In this document: in pieces, positions 18,525 to 28,139 of the stretch
Position numbering within the stretch: the first letter of the stretch is position 1
Layout: each line of letters starts with the position of its first letter
Assembly: GCA_044227605.1 (NCBI GenBank)
Contig: JBGAWJ010000001.1
Span: 32,728-96,727, forward strand
DNA: 64,000 bases
Source: JAEUKQ01 sp044227605
Lineage (GTDB): Bacteria; Pseudomonadota; Alphaproteobacteria; JAEUKQ01
Direction of reading: 5' to 3'
Translations under genes and position numbers: made by a program
Notes under the pieces: generated by a model
The model's database searches: none
Seen by the model: the letters and a program-made list of their open reading frames with translations, nothing else
What the model was told of the DNA's origin: nothing

Positions 18525-18902
18525 TTAAATTTTTACTAAGCGCGATAAGCATAAATCCGTATCCGCGGCAATGCCTGCACGGGAACGGGCGATCACATGA
18601 GTGGCTCGCAAGGGCTGCTGATGGGTGCGGGAGTAAAAAAATATGTCAACCACACAATCAGCTTGATGGAATTGCCATAATTCAGCTGGGGGATCGGACC
18701 TTTTTAAAACGGGGTTGCCGAATAACGCCATAATTTCCTGCGGCGATTTATTAATAATAGCAGCAGAAGTGACTAAGGCTCCGCCGGGCAAGGGGCTATC
18801 CAGGTTTTCAGTCCCGGACTGACACGCAGAAACAGACAGCAAACTGGTTGATAGAAAAACCGCCCGCAACCAGTTTGGAAATAGGGGATAACCCGCGATC
18901 AT
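18525..18902 (-). CDS. Small outer-membrane-type lipoprotein of unknown function
   Basis: A 125-residue product with a hydrophobic N-terminal segment and a lipobox (VSAC, Cys near residue 27). The mature part has the pattern LFGNPVLKRSDPPAELWQFHQADCVVDIFFY, which resembles the SmpA/BamE-like fold repeat (short conserved G-x-P, then an aromatic strand with Cys). Similar short lipoproteins occur in Rhodospirillales, without a known role. It lies 15 bases downstream of the bactofilin gene on the same strand. Confidence 0.75.
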   Translation of the reverse strand: MIAGYPLFPNWLRAVFLSTSLLSVSACQSGTENLDSPLPGGALVTSAAIINKSPQEIMALFGNPVLKRSDPPAELWQFHQADCVVDIFFYSRTHQQPLRATHVIARSRAGIAADTDLCLSRLVKI

Positions 18903-18917
18903 TACCAGATGCTTAAA

Positions 18918-19586
18918 CTACTGGCCGGACGGGGCTTCGTCAATTTGATAAGCGGGCTGGGTATTGCTTGGGTTAACCGACGCATGCTCATACCCATGAT
19001 GGGGGTTGTCATGTAAATCAGAAAGCAGCTCAAGCTGGCCAGATAATGCCCCTCCTTTTTCCACCTCTAATTGAGCATAGCGGATGGAACCCACAACTTT
19101 GCCGGTGGAACGTACAGTTAAACGGCCATGAACGGTAATGTCCCCTTCAAACCGCCCACTGATGTCAGCTGTTTCGATGTGGGCCGAACCTTTGAAAACC
19201 CCAAATTCCGAAATTTCAATACTGCGGCTATCGGTTAAAGAAGCTTCCACCCGACCTTCCACAATCAACCGTTGGCAAGCCCGGATTTCCCCAGTTAAAA
19301 CGATATCGCGACCGACAATTAAGCGTTTGCCCTCCGAATCAGCATTCGTTTTTGCTTCGCTGCGGCGTACGGAGATAGAGGAGGACATATTTTCGGTATT
19401 GATGCCAGGTCTTGCTATCGGCGCAACAGGGCGGTTATTCAAGGCGTTAGCATTCGGCTCGCTACGGTGAGTGGGTCGATTACTGGTCAGCAGGGAGGGT
19501 TCGGGTGAACTTTCCCGTGATGGGGAAGAGGAAACTGTCTCTTTTAAGGGCATCTCACGCTCTTTCTTTTTTCCGAACATGGCCAA
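18918..19586 (-). CDS. Bactofilin family cytoskeletal protein
   Basis: A 222-residue protein with a polar, Ser/Arg/Asn-rich N-terminal tail (about 1-75), a central bactofilin domain (DUF583) of short beta repeats starting at LIVGRDIVLTGEIRACQRLIVEGRVEA and running to GALSGQLELL, and a polar C-terminal tail. Bactofilins polymerise without nucleotide and scaffold cell-shape or envelope enzymes at the membrane. The downstream lipoprotein gene may belong to the same unit. No neighbouring M23 peptidase, a frequent partner, is present. Confidence 0.9.
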   Translation of the reverse strand: MAMFGKKKEREMPLKETVSSSPSRESSPEPSLLTSNRPTHRSEPNANALNNRPVAPIARPGINTENMSSSISVRRSEAKTNADSEGKRLIVGRDIVLTGEIRACQRLIVEGRVEASLTDSRSIEISEFGVFKGSAHIETADISGRFEGDITVHGRLTVRSTGKVVGSIRYAQLEVEKGGALSGQLELLSDLHDNPHHGYEHASVNPSNTQPAYQIDEAPSGQ

Positions 19587-19748
19587 ATCCTTATACTGTA
19601 CCTGAAAATAAATATATGTATTGTTCTCTACATACCATAATTATATAAATTGCAACAGAAGTTTTTTAAAGAAAACAGCAGCGCCATAGCCTTTCCTGAA
19701 ATCATCGTTTTTCAGCCTTTTCTACAAGCATGGTGTTTTAGCAACCCG

Positions 19749-20198
19749 TCATGATCTTCTATAACTGATCATCGCAACCCCTATCATTGATAAAATAATA
19801 CCAACGATATTAATAAGGGTTAGCTGTTCCTTAAGCACCCCCAAGCCAACCGCCATTAATATGATATTGATCACTACCCCCGTTACCACATTTCCCACAC
19901 TTAAGTCCCAGCCCTGGCGATACATCAGTAAAAATCCTAACTCCATCAAAATAATAGCCCCGGCAATTCCTAATTGAACCCAGCCTAACTGTTTCATATG
20001 GGTGACCAGGCCTCCTTGGATGGGGAAAAGCAATAAAATGGGAATGCAAATCGCGAGTACAGCCATATAAATAGCGGTAATAGAGACAAGCGGATTAATG
20101 GTTGGCGATATTTTTTTCACAAAGAAGTGATACCCAACCGTGCCAATAATGGCCAGGGCGGCTGATAAATAATATAAAAAACTACCTTTTTCTGACAT
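19749..20198 (-). CDS. Small EamA-like membrane protein
   Basis: A 149-residue integral membrane protein with four to five hydrophobic helices, resembling a single EamA repeat rather than the duplicated ten-helix form. The C-terminal segment LKEQLTLINIVGIILSMIGVAMIS is typical of the EamA end. Such half-size proteins probably act as dimers, like SMR transporters. The substrate is unknown. Confidence 0.75.
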   Translation of the reverse strand: MSEKGSFLYYLSAALAIIGTVGYHFFVKKISPTINPLVSITAIYMAVLAICIPILLLFPIQGGLVTHMKQLGWVQLGIAGAIILMELGFLLMYRQGWDLSVGNVVTGVVINIILMAVGLGVLKEQLTLINIVGIILSMIGVAMISYRRS

Positions 20199-20311
20199 GG
20201 GTCATACCTTCAAGAACCGAATAAGCCTGAAATAATAAGGGCATGGATCGCAAACAGCATAGCCAAAATCAATCAACCTAAAAAGATCTTTTTTGCATCA
20301 GTCACGAAAAT

Positions 20312-20325
20312 AACTTGTACAAGTT
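20312..20325. promoter_or_regulatory. Perfect 14-base palindrome, candidate operator upstream of the PfkB kinase
   Basis: AACTTGTACAAGTT reads the same on both strands and is immediately followed by TATAAT (20326-20331), a perfect -10 sequence. A repressor bound here would occupy the -35/-10 spacer. No clear -35 is visible at the expected distance. The binding protein is unknown. Confidence 0.35.
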
Positions 20326-20369
20326 TATAATTGATGGCAGAACAAGGGAAGTTTAAGGGGATGGATGAA

Positions 20370-21365
20370 ATGGCTAACCACCAGTATGATGTTGTGGCGA
20401 TTGGCAATGCTATCGTTGATATTCTGGCGCATGTGGAAAGTGTTTTTCTAGATAAGGCGGGACTGAAAAAAGGGGCCATGACCCTGATTAATGAGGCCCA
20501 ATCGGATCAATTATATGAATTGATGGGCCCAGCCACCGAAGTTTCCGGCGGTTCTGCCGCCAATACGGCAGCGGGTTTAGCCTCGCTTGGGGTTCGGACG
20601 GCTTTTATTGGCAAGGTGTGTAATGACCAGCTTGGCAATATTTTCCGCCATGATATCCAAACCGCTGGTGTTTATTTTGGTACCAAAGCCTCAGTCAAGG
20701 GGCCATCAACCGCTAGATGTATGGTTTTTGTAACCCCTGATTCTCACCGTACGTTACAGACTTATTTGGGGGCTTGCGTAACGCTCTCAACAAAAGATGT
20801 ACCGAAAACTTTAATTGAATCTGCGGCGATCACCTATCTTGAGGGATATTTATGGGATTCACCTTCAGCTGCCGCCGCCTGCGAACAGGCTATTGATTAT
20901 GCTAAAAAGAAAGGTAAAAAAGTTTCCCTCAGCCTTTCCGACCCTTATTGCGTTGATAGGCACCGGCAAAAATTCCAAAAATTGTGCGAGGTTACGGATA
21001 TCCTTTTCGCCAATGATGCAGAGATTAAAGCTTTGTGGCAAACAGATCAGTTGGCCGCTGCGGTTGAACAAACCAGGCAACGGGTGTCTTTGGCAGCTAT
21101 TACCCAAGGATCCAGTGGTTCCTTGATCATTACGAAACAAGAAACCATCCTGGTTAAAGCGGCCCCTGTTCGGGATGTTGTTGACACCACCGGTGCAGGT
21201 GATTTATATGCAGCAGGATTTTTATATGGTTTTGTTCGGGGATATCCGTTAAAAGATTGTGGGGCAATTGCATCTCTTACCGCTGCGGAAATTATCAGCC
21301 ATCTGGGGGCCAGGCCAGCTGTTTCTCTGTCAAAACTTTTAGAAGATTCGCGTATTATTGTATAA
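20370..21365 (+). CDS. PfkB family carbohydrate/adenosine kinase
   Basis: Ribokinase-fold enzyme of about 331 residues. The N-terminal YDVVAIGNAIVDIL, the GGSAANTAAGLASLG substrate loop (PfkB signature 1 region) and the C-terminal DTTGAGDLYAAGFLYG (signature 2, with the catalytic Asp) are intact. Sequences of this type in alphaproteobacteria are usually called adenosine kinase, but substrate specificity is not provable here. The open frame starts at TTG 20331. AAGGGG nine bases before the ATG at 20370, and the usual beginning MA..YDVV, favour that start. It is followed by typA after 18 bases. Confidence 0.88.
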   Translation: MANHQYDVVAIGNAIVDILAHVESVFLDKAGLKKGAMTLINEAQSDQLYELMGPATEVSGGSAANTAAGLASLGVRTAFIGKVCNDQLGNIFRHDIQTAGVYFGTKASVKGPSTARCMVFVTPDSHRTLQTYLGACVTLSTKDVPKTLIESAAITYLEGYLWDSPSAAAACEQAIDYAKKKGKKVSLSLSDPYCVDRHRQKFQKLCEVTDILFANDAEIKALWQTDQLAAAVEQTRQRVSLAAITQGSSGSLIITKQETILVKAAPVRDVVDTTGAGDLYAAGFLYGFVRGYPLKDCGAIASLTAAEIISHLGARPAVSLSKLLEDSRIIV

Positions 21366-21383
21366 CTAACGATTGGAAAGTGT

Positions 21384-23204
21384 ATGTTACTTAGAAATTT
21401 AGCCATTATTGCCCACGTCGATCACGGTAAAACCACCTTAGTTGATCAGTTGTTGCGCCAAAGCGGAACATTTCGCGCCAACCAGCAAATGGTGGAAAGG
21501 GTGATGGATTCGAATGAACTTGAAAAGGAACGCGGTATCACCATTTTGGCCAAATGCACGTCGGTTACTTGGAAAGGCATTAAGCTGAATATTGTGGATA
21601 CGCCGGGGCACGCCGATTTCGGTGGAGAAGTTGAGCGTATTTTAAACATGGTGGACGGGGTCGTGGTGTTGGTGGATGCCGCTGAAGGGCCTATGCCGCA
21701 AACCAAATTTGTAACCATGAAGGCTTTGAAACAAGGGCTGAAGCCAATTGTGGTCATTAACAAGGTGGATCGTCCGGATGCCCGGGCCCAAGAAGTGCAA
21801 AATCTGGTTTTTGATTTGTTTGCCTTACTGGGTGCCACGGATGAGCAACTTGATTTTCCAACCCTTTTCGCGTCTTCCAAGCAAGGATGGGCCGCACATT
21901 CCTTAGATGCCCCCCGCCTAAATCTGGAGCCGCTTTTTGATTTGATTGTCAAACACGTGCCGCCGCCGACCTGCAACCCCGATGAAAAATTTGCCATGTT
22001 GGCCACAATTATCGAATCAGATCCTTATTTGGGGCGTATTTTAACGGGGCGTATCAATACAGGAAAAGCAAAAGTCAATATGCCAGTCAAGGCGCTAAGC
22101 CCCGATGGAAAGATCATTGAACAAGGACGTCTAACCAAATTATTGGCTTTCCGCGGTGTGGAACGGATCCCAGTTGAGCAAGCAGTTGCAGGTGATATTA
22201 TAGCCATTGCGGGGTTAGGGGCACCCACCGTGGCCGATACCATTTGTGATCCCGCTGTTATGACCCCTATTCCAGCCCAACCCATTGATCCACCGACCTT
22301 GTCCATTAATATCAGCGTGAATGATTCACCCCTAGCCGGACGGGAGGGCAATAAGGTTACCAGCCGAGAAATCCGGGCCAGGCTTTGGAAGGAAGGCGAG
22401 GGGAACGTCGCCATTCGCGTCAAGGAATCGGATCAGAAGGATTCGTTTGAGGTTTCTGGACGGGGTGAATTGCAATTGGGTGTGTTGATTGAAACCATGC
22501 GGCGGGAAGGCTTTGAATTGTCCATCAGCCGACCGAAGGTGATTTATCAGCAAGATCCCGTAACTTCACAACGCTTGGAGCCGTTTGAAGAAGTATTGGT
22601 TGATGTGGACGAAGAATATGCAGGCGTTGTGGTTGAAAAAATTGGAATGCGTCGGGGGGAAATGTCTGACATGCAGCCATCCGGCAGCGGTAAAACCCGT
22701 GTCACCTTCATTGTGCCATCTCGTGGATTGATCGGTTATCATGGCGAATTTATGACCGATACCCGAGGTACGGGTATTATGAACAGGTTGTTTCACGGTT
22801 ATGCGCCTTATAAAGGGGCGATTGGGGGCCGACGCAATGGCGTGTTGATTTCTACTTCTAACGGTAAGGCTGTAACCTATGCTTTATGGTATTTGGAAGA
22901 ACGCGGTATTTTGATGATCCCCCCCGGCGTTGATGTGTATGAGGGGATGATTCTTGGCGAACATTCGCGTGAGAATGATTTGGACGTCAACCCGATTAAG
23001 GAAAAGCATCTCAGCAACGTTCGCACAACGGCGAAAGAAGAGGCCATTCGCCTAACTCCGCCGCTGATCATGACATTAGAAAAAGCGATGTCCTATATCC
23101 AAGAAGATGAATTGGTTGAAATCACGCCAAAAAACATCCGCTTGCGCAAAAAATACTTAAACCCTAATGAGCGCAAGAGGTTCAACAAACAAAACGCGGA
23201 TTAA
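21384..23204 (+). CDS. typA: TypA/BipA ribosome-associated GTPase
   Basis: Translational GTPase of 606 residues. G1 AHVDHGKT is at residues 10-17, G2 lies within RGITILAK, G3 is DTPGH and G4 NKVD. EF-G-like domains III and V and the BipA-specific C-terminal domain (ending MSYIQEDELVEITPKNIRLRKKYL) follow. It acts on the 70S ribosome and in large-subunit assembly, important under cold or other stress. The end overlaps the ampG frame by up to 38 bases. Confidence 0.97.
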   Translation: MLLRNLAIIAHVDHGKTTLVDQLLRQSGTFRANQQMVERVMDSNELEKERGITILAKCTSVTWKGIKLNIVDTPGHADFGGEVERILNMVDGVVVLVDAAEGPMPQTKFVTMKALKQGLKPIVVINKVDRPDARAQEVQNLVFDLFALLGATDEQLDFPTLFASSKQGWAAHSLDAPRLNLEPLFDLIVKHVPPPTCNPDEKFAMLATIIESDPYLGRILTGRINTGKAKVNMPVKALSPDGKIIEQGRLTKLLAFRGVERIPVEQAVAGDIIAIAGLGAPTVADTICDPAVMTPIPAQPIDPPTLSINISVNDSPLAGREGNKVTSREIRARLWKEGEGNVAIRVKESDQKDSFEVSGRGELQLGVLIETMRREGFELSISRPKVIYQQDPVTSQRLEPFEEVLVDVDEEYAGVVVEKIGMRRGEMSDMQPSGSGKTRVTFIVPSRGLIGYHGEFMTDTRGTGIMNRLFHGYAPYKGAIGGRRNGVLISTSNGKAVTYALWYLEERGILMIPPGVDVYEGMILGEHSRENDLDVNPIKEKHLSNVRTTAKEEAIRLTPPLIMTLEKAMSYIQEDELVEITPKNIRLRKKYLNPNERKRFNKQNAD

Positions 23205-24594
23205 TTGCATATTGGAACAAAACCAACATTTGGATTCACCTAAAAAATCTTGGTGGCTGAAAGCCATCGGTCTATATACAGACCGGCGCAGTTTTGCCTT
23301 GTTATTGCTGGGGGTATCCGCAGGCATGCCGTATTTCCTGTTGCACGGATCCTTAACCGCCTGGTTGCGCGAAGGGGGTGTAAGTCGGGCAATGATAGGC
23401 TATATCAGTGGGGTGGGCGTTTTCTATGGGGTGAAAGTTTTATGGGCCCCCTTGGTGGACCAAATGAAAATCCCCTTTCTTACCCGGTGGTTGGGAAAGC
23501 GGCGCAGCTGGATTTTGCTGTCCCAGATGGGGATTATCAGTGGATTATTATTGATGGTTTGGGGAGCACCTGTTTTCCCCGGCCCTATGGCACTGGCTCA
23601 CCCTCAAGACCCCGGCAATTTGACAAATATGGGTCTTGGAAATATGGGGGTGTTTATCCTGGCGGTTTTGTGGGTGGCCTTTTGGTCAGCCACCCAGGAT
23701 ATTGCCATTGATGCGTACCGGATTGAGGTGGCCGGGGAAGAGTTCCAAGGGGCTCTGGCTTCCAATTACATTTTGGGCTACCGTATTGCCGGATCTTTGG
23801 TGGTAGGGGTGGGGGCTTTTTATTTGGCGGATTTGTTGTCATGGCCGGATGCCTATTTGGCGATGACCGCTTGTTTCTTGCCAGCTATCCTGGTTGTTTT
23901 ACTTTCTCACGAGCCGCGGGCTTACTTAACATCTTCTGCAAAGGGGTTTGTTGCCCATATCCACCAGGCTATTTTAAAGCCTTTTATTGAGTTTTTTCAA
24001 CGTCAATCTTGGGGTAACGCCCTGGTTGTTTTAGGATTTATTGCCCTTTGCAAGGTCAGTGATATTTTCATGGGGCCAATGGTCAACCCCCTTTATAAAG
24101 ATTTGGGGTTCACGAATATCGAAATTGCCAATATTACCAAGGTATATGGCTTCGCGATCACCATATTAGGGGGATTTATAGCAGGCATTTTAGTAGCGCG
24201 CTATTCTGCTAAAAGGTTGTTGTTACCGGCTATCATCTTACTAGCTGTCCCTAACCTAATGTTTATGGTGCTGGCGGGGCATCCAAAAGATATCCTATTA
24301 TTGGCTGCAGCCATCAGTGCTGATAATTTTGGCAATGGTCTGGCGGCTACAATTTTAGTTGCTGATTTCTCGGGTCTGGCTAATAAGGCCTATACGGCGA
24401 CGCAATATGCTTTATTTAGTTCTTTAATGAACTTACCCGGCACCATCTTAGGTGGATTTTCGGGCTGGTTAACCGAGCAGGTGGGCTATGGCCTGTTCTT
24501 CTTGATTAGTGCTTGCTTGGCATTGCCCGCCTTTTTCTTGGCTTTTATCCTGCAATGGCGTTTCGGTGGCGTTAAATCGCCGGGGAAGGCATAA
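23167..24594 (+). CDS. ampG: AmpG-like MFS transporter (muropeptide permease)
   Basis: Major-facilitator protein with about 12-14 membrane segments, beginning YTDRRSFALLLLGVSAGMPYFLLHGSLTAWLREGG, the typical AmpG start of helix 1. AmpG imports anhydromuropeptides (GlcNAc-anhydroMurNAc peptides) released during wall turnover for recycling. The frame permits a start at ATG 23167, inside typA, or TTG 23212 just after the typA stop; neither has a clear ribosome binding site, and the first transmembrane segment lies after both. Its stop overlaps the phoB end by 23 bases (convergent). Confidence 0.88.
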   Translation: MSARGSTNKTRINCILEQNQHLDSPKKSWWLKAIGLYTDRRSFALLLLGVSAGMPYFLLHGSLTAWLREGGVSRAMIGYISGVGVFYGVKVLWAPLVDQMKIPFLTRWLGKRRSWILLSQMGIISGLLLMVWGAPVFPGPMALAHPQDPGNLTNMGLGNMGVFILAVLWVAFWSATQDIAIDAYRIEVAGEEFQGALASNYILGYRIAGSLVVGVGAFYLADLLSWPDAYLAMTACFLPAILVVLLSHEPRAYLTSSAKGFVAHIHQAILKPFIEFFQRQSWGNALVVLGFIALCKVSDIFMGPMVNPLYKDLGFTNIEIANITKVYGFAITILGGFIAGILVARYSAKRLLLPAIILLAVPNLMFMVLAGHPKDILLLAAAISADNFGNGLAATILVADFSGLANKAYTATQYALFSSLMNLPGTILGGFSGWLTEQVGYGLFFLISACLALPAFFLAFILQWRFGGVKSPGKA

Positions 24595-25279
24595 GCTTAT
24601 CAACCATATACCCAACGGATCGGACAGTACGAATTATATCGGGGTCGTTGGGTTTCTTAGGATTGTATAAAGCATGCCGCAAGCGCCCGATATGGACATC
24701 AACTGTTCGAAGATCGATGTAATGACCCTGGCCCCACACTGCATCCAGTAATTGCTCCCTAGTTAATGGGCGGCCTTGGTTTAACAGCAAATGTCTTAAC
24801 AGTTTAAATTCGGTTGGGCTTAATAAAATCAACGCCTGTTCCTGATAAACCTGGTGATGGTCAAGATCAAGGGTTAAATTGGCATAAAGCAATTGGCTAT
24901 TTGGGGTTAAATGCAAGCTACGCCTGAGCAGGCTTTTCACCCGGGCCAGCAATTCCTTGGTGCTGAACGGTTTGGTAATATAATCATCGGCGCCTGTTTC
25001 CAACCCGCGCAGCTTGTCATTTTCCTCCGTACGGGCAGTCAAAATAATGATAGGCAATAGATAAAATTGTGGGGAGCGTCTTAAGATCCTGCAAAGTTCT
25101 ATGCCAGAAATTTTAGGCACCATCCAATCGGCAATCACCAAGTCGGGTTTCTGTTCACGGATCAATGTTAAGGCAATCTCGCCATCTTTCGCTAGGATCG
25201 CCTGGTAACCCGAACACTGTAAGGCATATTCTAGGATAGTCATGAGGGCTGGATCATCTTCAACAATCAAAACGGTCAT
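24572..25279 (-). CDS. phoB: PhoB, phosphate regulon response regulator
   Basis: OmpR-family regulator of 235 residues. The receiver domain has the acidic pair at 8-9, phosphoacceptor Asp51 (LVIADWMVP) and the switch LTAR; the C-terminal winged helix (LSPTEFKLLRHLL ... RTVDVHIGRLRHAL) binds Pho boxes. It is the last gene of phoR-pstSCAB-phoU-phoB and lies 14 bases after phoU. As in other bacteria it should be phosphorylated by PhoR under phosphate limitation and activate the pst genes from the Pho box at 30650-30667. Confidence 0.95.
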   Translation of the reverse strand: MTVLIVEDDPALMTILEYALQCSGYQAILAKDGEIALTLIREQKPDLVIADWMVPKISGIELCRILRRSPQFYLLPIIILTARTEENDKLRGLETGADDYITKPFSTKELLARVKSLLRRSLHLTPNSQLLYANLTLDLDHHQVYQEQALILLSPTEFKLLRHLLLNQGRPLTREQLLDAVWGQGHYIDLRTVDVHIGRLRHALYNPKKPNDPDIIRTVRSVGYMVDKLMPSPAI

Positions 25280-25293
25280 CGAAGCAGGCGGGG

Positions 25294-26052
25294 CTATTTG
25301 GATGACTCCTTCTTAGAAAGGGTGGATGGGGGGGGAGTCAGGTAAGAGTTGGTAATCGTATGATCGCTTTTAGGGCGGTCCCCTTTAAGGGGTGATCCAT
25401 GCACCATAAAATAAATAGTTTCTGCAATATTGGTAGCATGGTCGCCGATCCGCTCAATATTTTTGGCAATAAATAATAGGTGGATGCATCCACCGATGGT
25501 ACGTACATCTTCCATCATGTAAGTCAGAAGCTCCCGGAACACACTGGTATAAAGGGCGTCCACTTCTTCATCCTGCCGCCAGGCTTGCAGGGCCTGATCG
25601 ATGTTTTTATTGATATAGGCATCCAACACGTTTTTAACAATTTGTTGGACGGCTTTGCCCATCCGGGCGATGCCTGTCATAAATTGTCCATTCATCATGG
25701 TTTCGGGTAATGCGGGGACACGCTTGGCGACATTGGCCGCATAATCGCCCATTCGTTCCAAATCACTGGAAATTCTTAAAGACGAGACGACTTCTCGCAA
25801 ATCTTGGGCCATCGGTTGCCTGAGTGCCAGGATTTTGACAACCAAATTACTAACCATTTGATCGCGCGAGTCAATTTTTTGGTCTTGCTCAACCACTGCT
25901 TTCGCTTGTTTCAAATCATGGGATGCCAAAGCTTCAACCGCCTGTTGTAATTGCGATTCGACCAAAGCGCCCATTTCAACCAGGATATTGCCCAATTGTT
26001 TTAACTGGTCATCAAATGATTTCACAATATGTTCGGGTAAATTTACCATCAT
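25294..26052 (-). CDS. phoU: PhoU, phosphate signalling adaptor
   Basis: A 252-residue protein made of two three-helix PhoU repeats, each with the metal-binding-type motif (ERMGDYAANVAKR in repeat 1, ERIGDHATNIAET in repeat 2). PhoU links the PstSCAB transporter to PhoR and keeps the regulon off when phosphate is plentiful. AAGGA precedes a double ATG. It is followed by phoB and preceded by pstB at 20 bases. Confidence 0.95.
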   Translation of the reverse strand: MMVNLPEHIVKSFDDQLKQLGNILVEMGALVESQLQQAVEALASHDLKQAKAVVEQDQKIDSRDQMVSNLVVKILALRQPMAQDLREVVSSLRISSDLERMGDYAANVAKRVPALPETMMNGQFMTGIARMGKAVQQIVKNVLDAYINKNIDQALQAWRQDEEVDALYTSVFRELLTYMMEDVRTIGGCIHLLFIAKNIERIGDHATNIAETIYFMVHGSPLKGDRPKSDHTITNSYLTPPPSTLSKKESSK

Positions 26053-26072
26053 CTTTTCCTTTTTTTATTTTC

Positions 26073-26837
26073 TTAACCGAAACGTCCGGTGATATATCCT
26101 TGGGTACGCTGATCTTGGGGACTGGTAAAAATTTCATCGGTTGCGCCACTTTCAATCAACTCGCCCAGGTGGAAAAAAGCGGTTTTTTGAGAAACACGAG
26201 CCGCTTGCTGCATGGAGTGGGTTACAATCACGATCGTGAAATTGTGGCATAATTCATCAATCAATTCCTCAACCTTAGCGGTCGCAATCGGGTCAAGCGC
26301 CGAACAGGGTTCATCCATCAAAATAACATTAGGGTTGATAGCAATTGCGCGGGCGATGCAGAGCCGCTGTTGTTGGCCGCCGGATAGCGACAAGGCTGGT
26401 TCTTTCAAACGGTCTTTGACTTCTTTCCATAACCCTGCTTTCTCTAAGCTGGTCGTGACAATTGCATCCAATTGCTGCCGGTTATTAGTTAATCCATGCA
26501 ATTTAGGTGCATAGGCAATATTTTCATAAATTGATTTGGGAAAAGGGTTTGGTTTTTGGAAAACCATCCCAACTTTGGCGCGCAAGGTGACTACATCAAT
26601 TTGGGGATCATAAATATTGTTGCCATCTAAAAGGATTTCGCCTTGGATGCGGCAACTGGCGATCACATCATTCATCCGGTTTAAGCACCGCAGGAAAGTG
26701 GATTTACCGCAGCCGGAGGGGCCAATTAAAGCCGTCACTTGGGACGGCAGGATATCCAAGGTTACAGACTTAAGGGCCTGGTTTTCCCCATAATAAACAT
26801 TTAAATCTTTAACGGTTATCTTCGGTTGGGCTGTCAT
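26073..26837 (-). CDS. pstB: PstB, phosphate ABC transporter ATPase
   Basis: ATPase subunit of the high-affinity phosphate importer, 254 residues. Walker [10 protein letters not shown] is at residues 39-47, the signature [14 protein letters not shown] and Walker [14 protein letters not shown] are intact, and the H-loop is in [13 protein letters not shown]. The PstB-specific CLNRMND segment follows Walker A. It works with PstA and PstC at the inner membrane. Confidence 0.97.
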   Translation of the reverse strand: MTAQPKITVKDLNVYYGENQALKSVTLDILPSQVTALIGPSGCGKSTFLRCLNRMNDVIASCRIQGEILLDGNNIYDPQIDVVTLRAKVGMVFQKPNPFPKSIYENIAYAPKLHGLTNNRQQLDAIVTTSLEKAGLWKEVKDRLKEPALSLSGGQQQRLCIARAIAINPNVILMDEPCSALDPIATAKVEELIDELCHNFTIVIVTHSMQQAARVSQKTAFFHLGELIESGATDEIFTSPQDQRTQGYITGRFG

Positions 26838-26894
26838 AGGTCTCTACTAAACGCCTTATTTTTTTAATAAAAAGTAAAAAATTCTAGCTTGGGC

Positions 26895-28139
26895 TTACCA
26901 TTTTTTTTCTACCCGTTGCCGGATGATAATGGCAACCAAGTTCATTAACACCAAAAATAATAACAACACAAAAATAGCGGCATAGGTTTTTTCAACAAAA
27001 GCAGTTTCCTGAAGATCAGACCACATATAAATTTGCGCCGGTAAAACGGTTGCGGGATCGGTGAATTTTGCTGGGATATCAACCACGAAAGCGATCATTC
27101 CGACCATCATTAAAGGGGCTGTTTCACCTAATGCACGGGCCATCCCTAGAATCGTTCCCGTTAAAACTCCGGGTAACGCCAAAGGAAAAACATGATGCCA
27201 AACAACTTGGGCCGGGGAAGCGCCAACCGCCAGGGCTGCTTGCCTCACGGAATCGGGAACCGAACGTAGGGCGGCCCGCGTCGCAATAATAATAACCGGT
27301 AGGGTCATTAAGGACAGAACCATTCCTCCAACTAGTGGGGAAGAACGGGGCAGATCAAAAAATCCCAAAAATACAACAATTCCCAATAACCCGAATATGA
27401 TGGAGGGGATGGCGGCTAAATTATTAATATTAATTTCAATGAAGCGGCTTAAGAAATTTTTCTTGGAAAATTCTTCCAAATATAAGGCCGCTGCTGCCCC
27501 AAAAGGCAAAGATAATAATAAGGTAATAATCATGGTTAGGAAAGTGCCTGTGATACTGCCCAAAATACCTGCTTCTTCCGGTTCACGGCTATCGCCTTTG
27601 CTCCAAAACAATTTATCAAGAGAGGTTTTGATCTGTTGCTGTTGTGCCAGTTGTTCCACCCATTGGCGTTGGTTATCGCTAAGTTTTGAATCTTTGGGGC
27701 CGCTTGTTTGATAATCGTCAACTAGGCTTGATGTGCGCACATCAATAAAAAAAGAAGAGGGCTGGCCTATGGGGGGCGTTAGGTGGCGCAGTTCATCTGC
27801 GGCATGTGGGGATAACAGTTTCATGAGTTCGCGGCGTTCTGAAGATGTTGGGTTGATAGCAAGGTTTTTTTCCAACAGTTGGCGAATCATGACCCGGTAA
27901 TCCGGGCCGGTCCCATCATTGCTGGCTAAGGGCGCTATATCCGTTGTTGTCGTTTCAAGGCTAATATAGGTGTGAAAAAAAGCTGGCCACGCATGATACA
28001 TAATATAAGTCAGCAGGAAAAACAAGAAACTGCTGGGTATTGCCAAGCTAACTAACGCCATTATCCTGAAACGGCGTTCCCCTTTCAAGCGTTGCCGCAA
28101 TTTTTTCGGGGTTTGGGTCAAGGACAGGGTATTATTCAT
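26895..28139 (-). CDS. pstA: PstA, phosphate ABC transporter permease
   Basis: Inner-membrane permease of 414 residues. The first helix (about 27-50) is followed by a large periplasmic segment of some 130 residues (the DUF3333-type extension of alphaproteobacterial PstA), then five helices of the BPD permease domain with the cytoplasmic EAA loop ALAVGASPAQVVWHHVFPLALPG. It overlaps the pstC end by eight bases, indicating coupling. Confidence 0.95.
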   Translation of the reverse strand: MNNTLSLTQTPKKLRQRLKGERRFRIMALVSLAIPSSFLFFLLTYIMYHAWPAFFHTYISLETTTTDIAPLASNDGTGPDYRVMIRQLLEKNLAINPTSSERRELMKLLSPHAADELRHLTPPIGQPSSFFIDVRTSSLVDDYQTSGPKDSKLSDNQRQWVEQLAQQQQIKTSLDKLFWSKGDSREPEEAGILGSITGTFLTMIITLLLSLPFGAAAALYLEEFSKKNFLSRFIEININNLAAIPSIIFGLLGIVVFLGFFDLPRSSPLVGGMVLSLMTLPVIIIATRAALRSVPDSVRQAALAVGASPAQVVWHHVFPLALPGVLTGTILGMARALGETAPLMMVGMIAFVVDIPAKFTDPATVLPAQIYMWSDLQETAFVEKTYAAIFVLLLFLVLMNLVAIIIRQRVEKKW

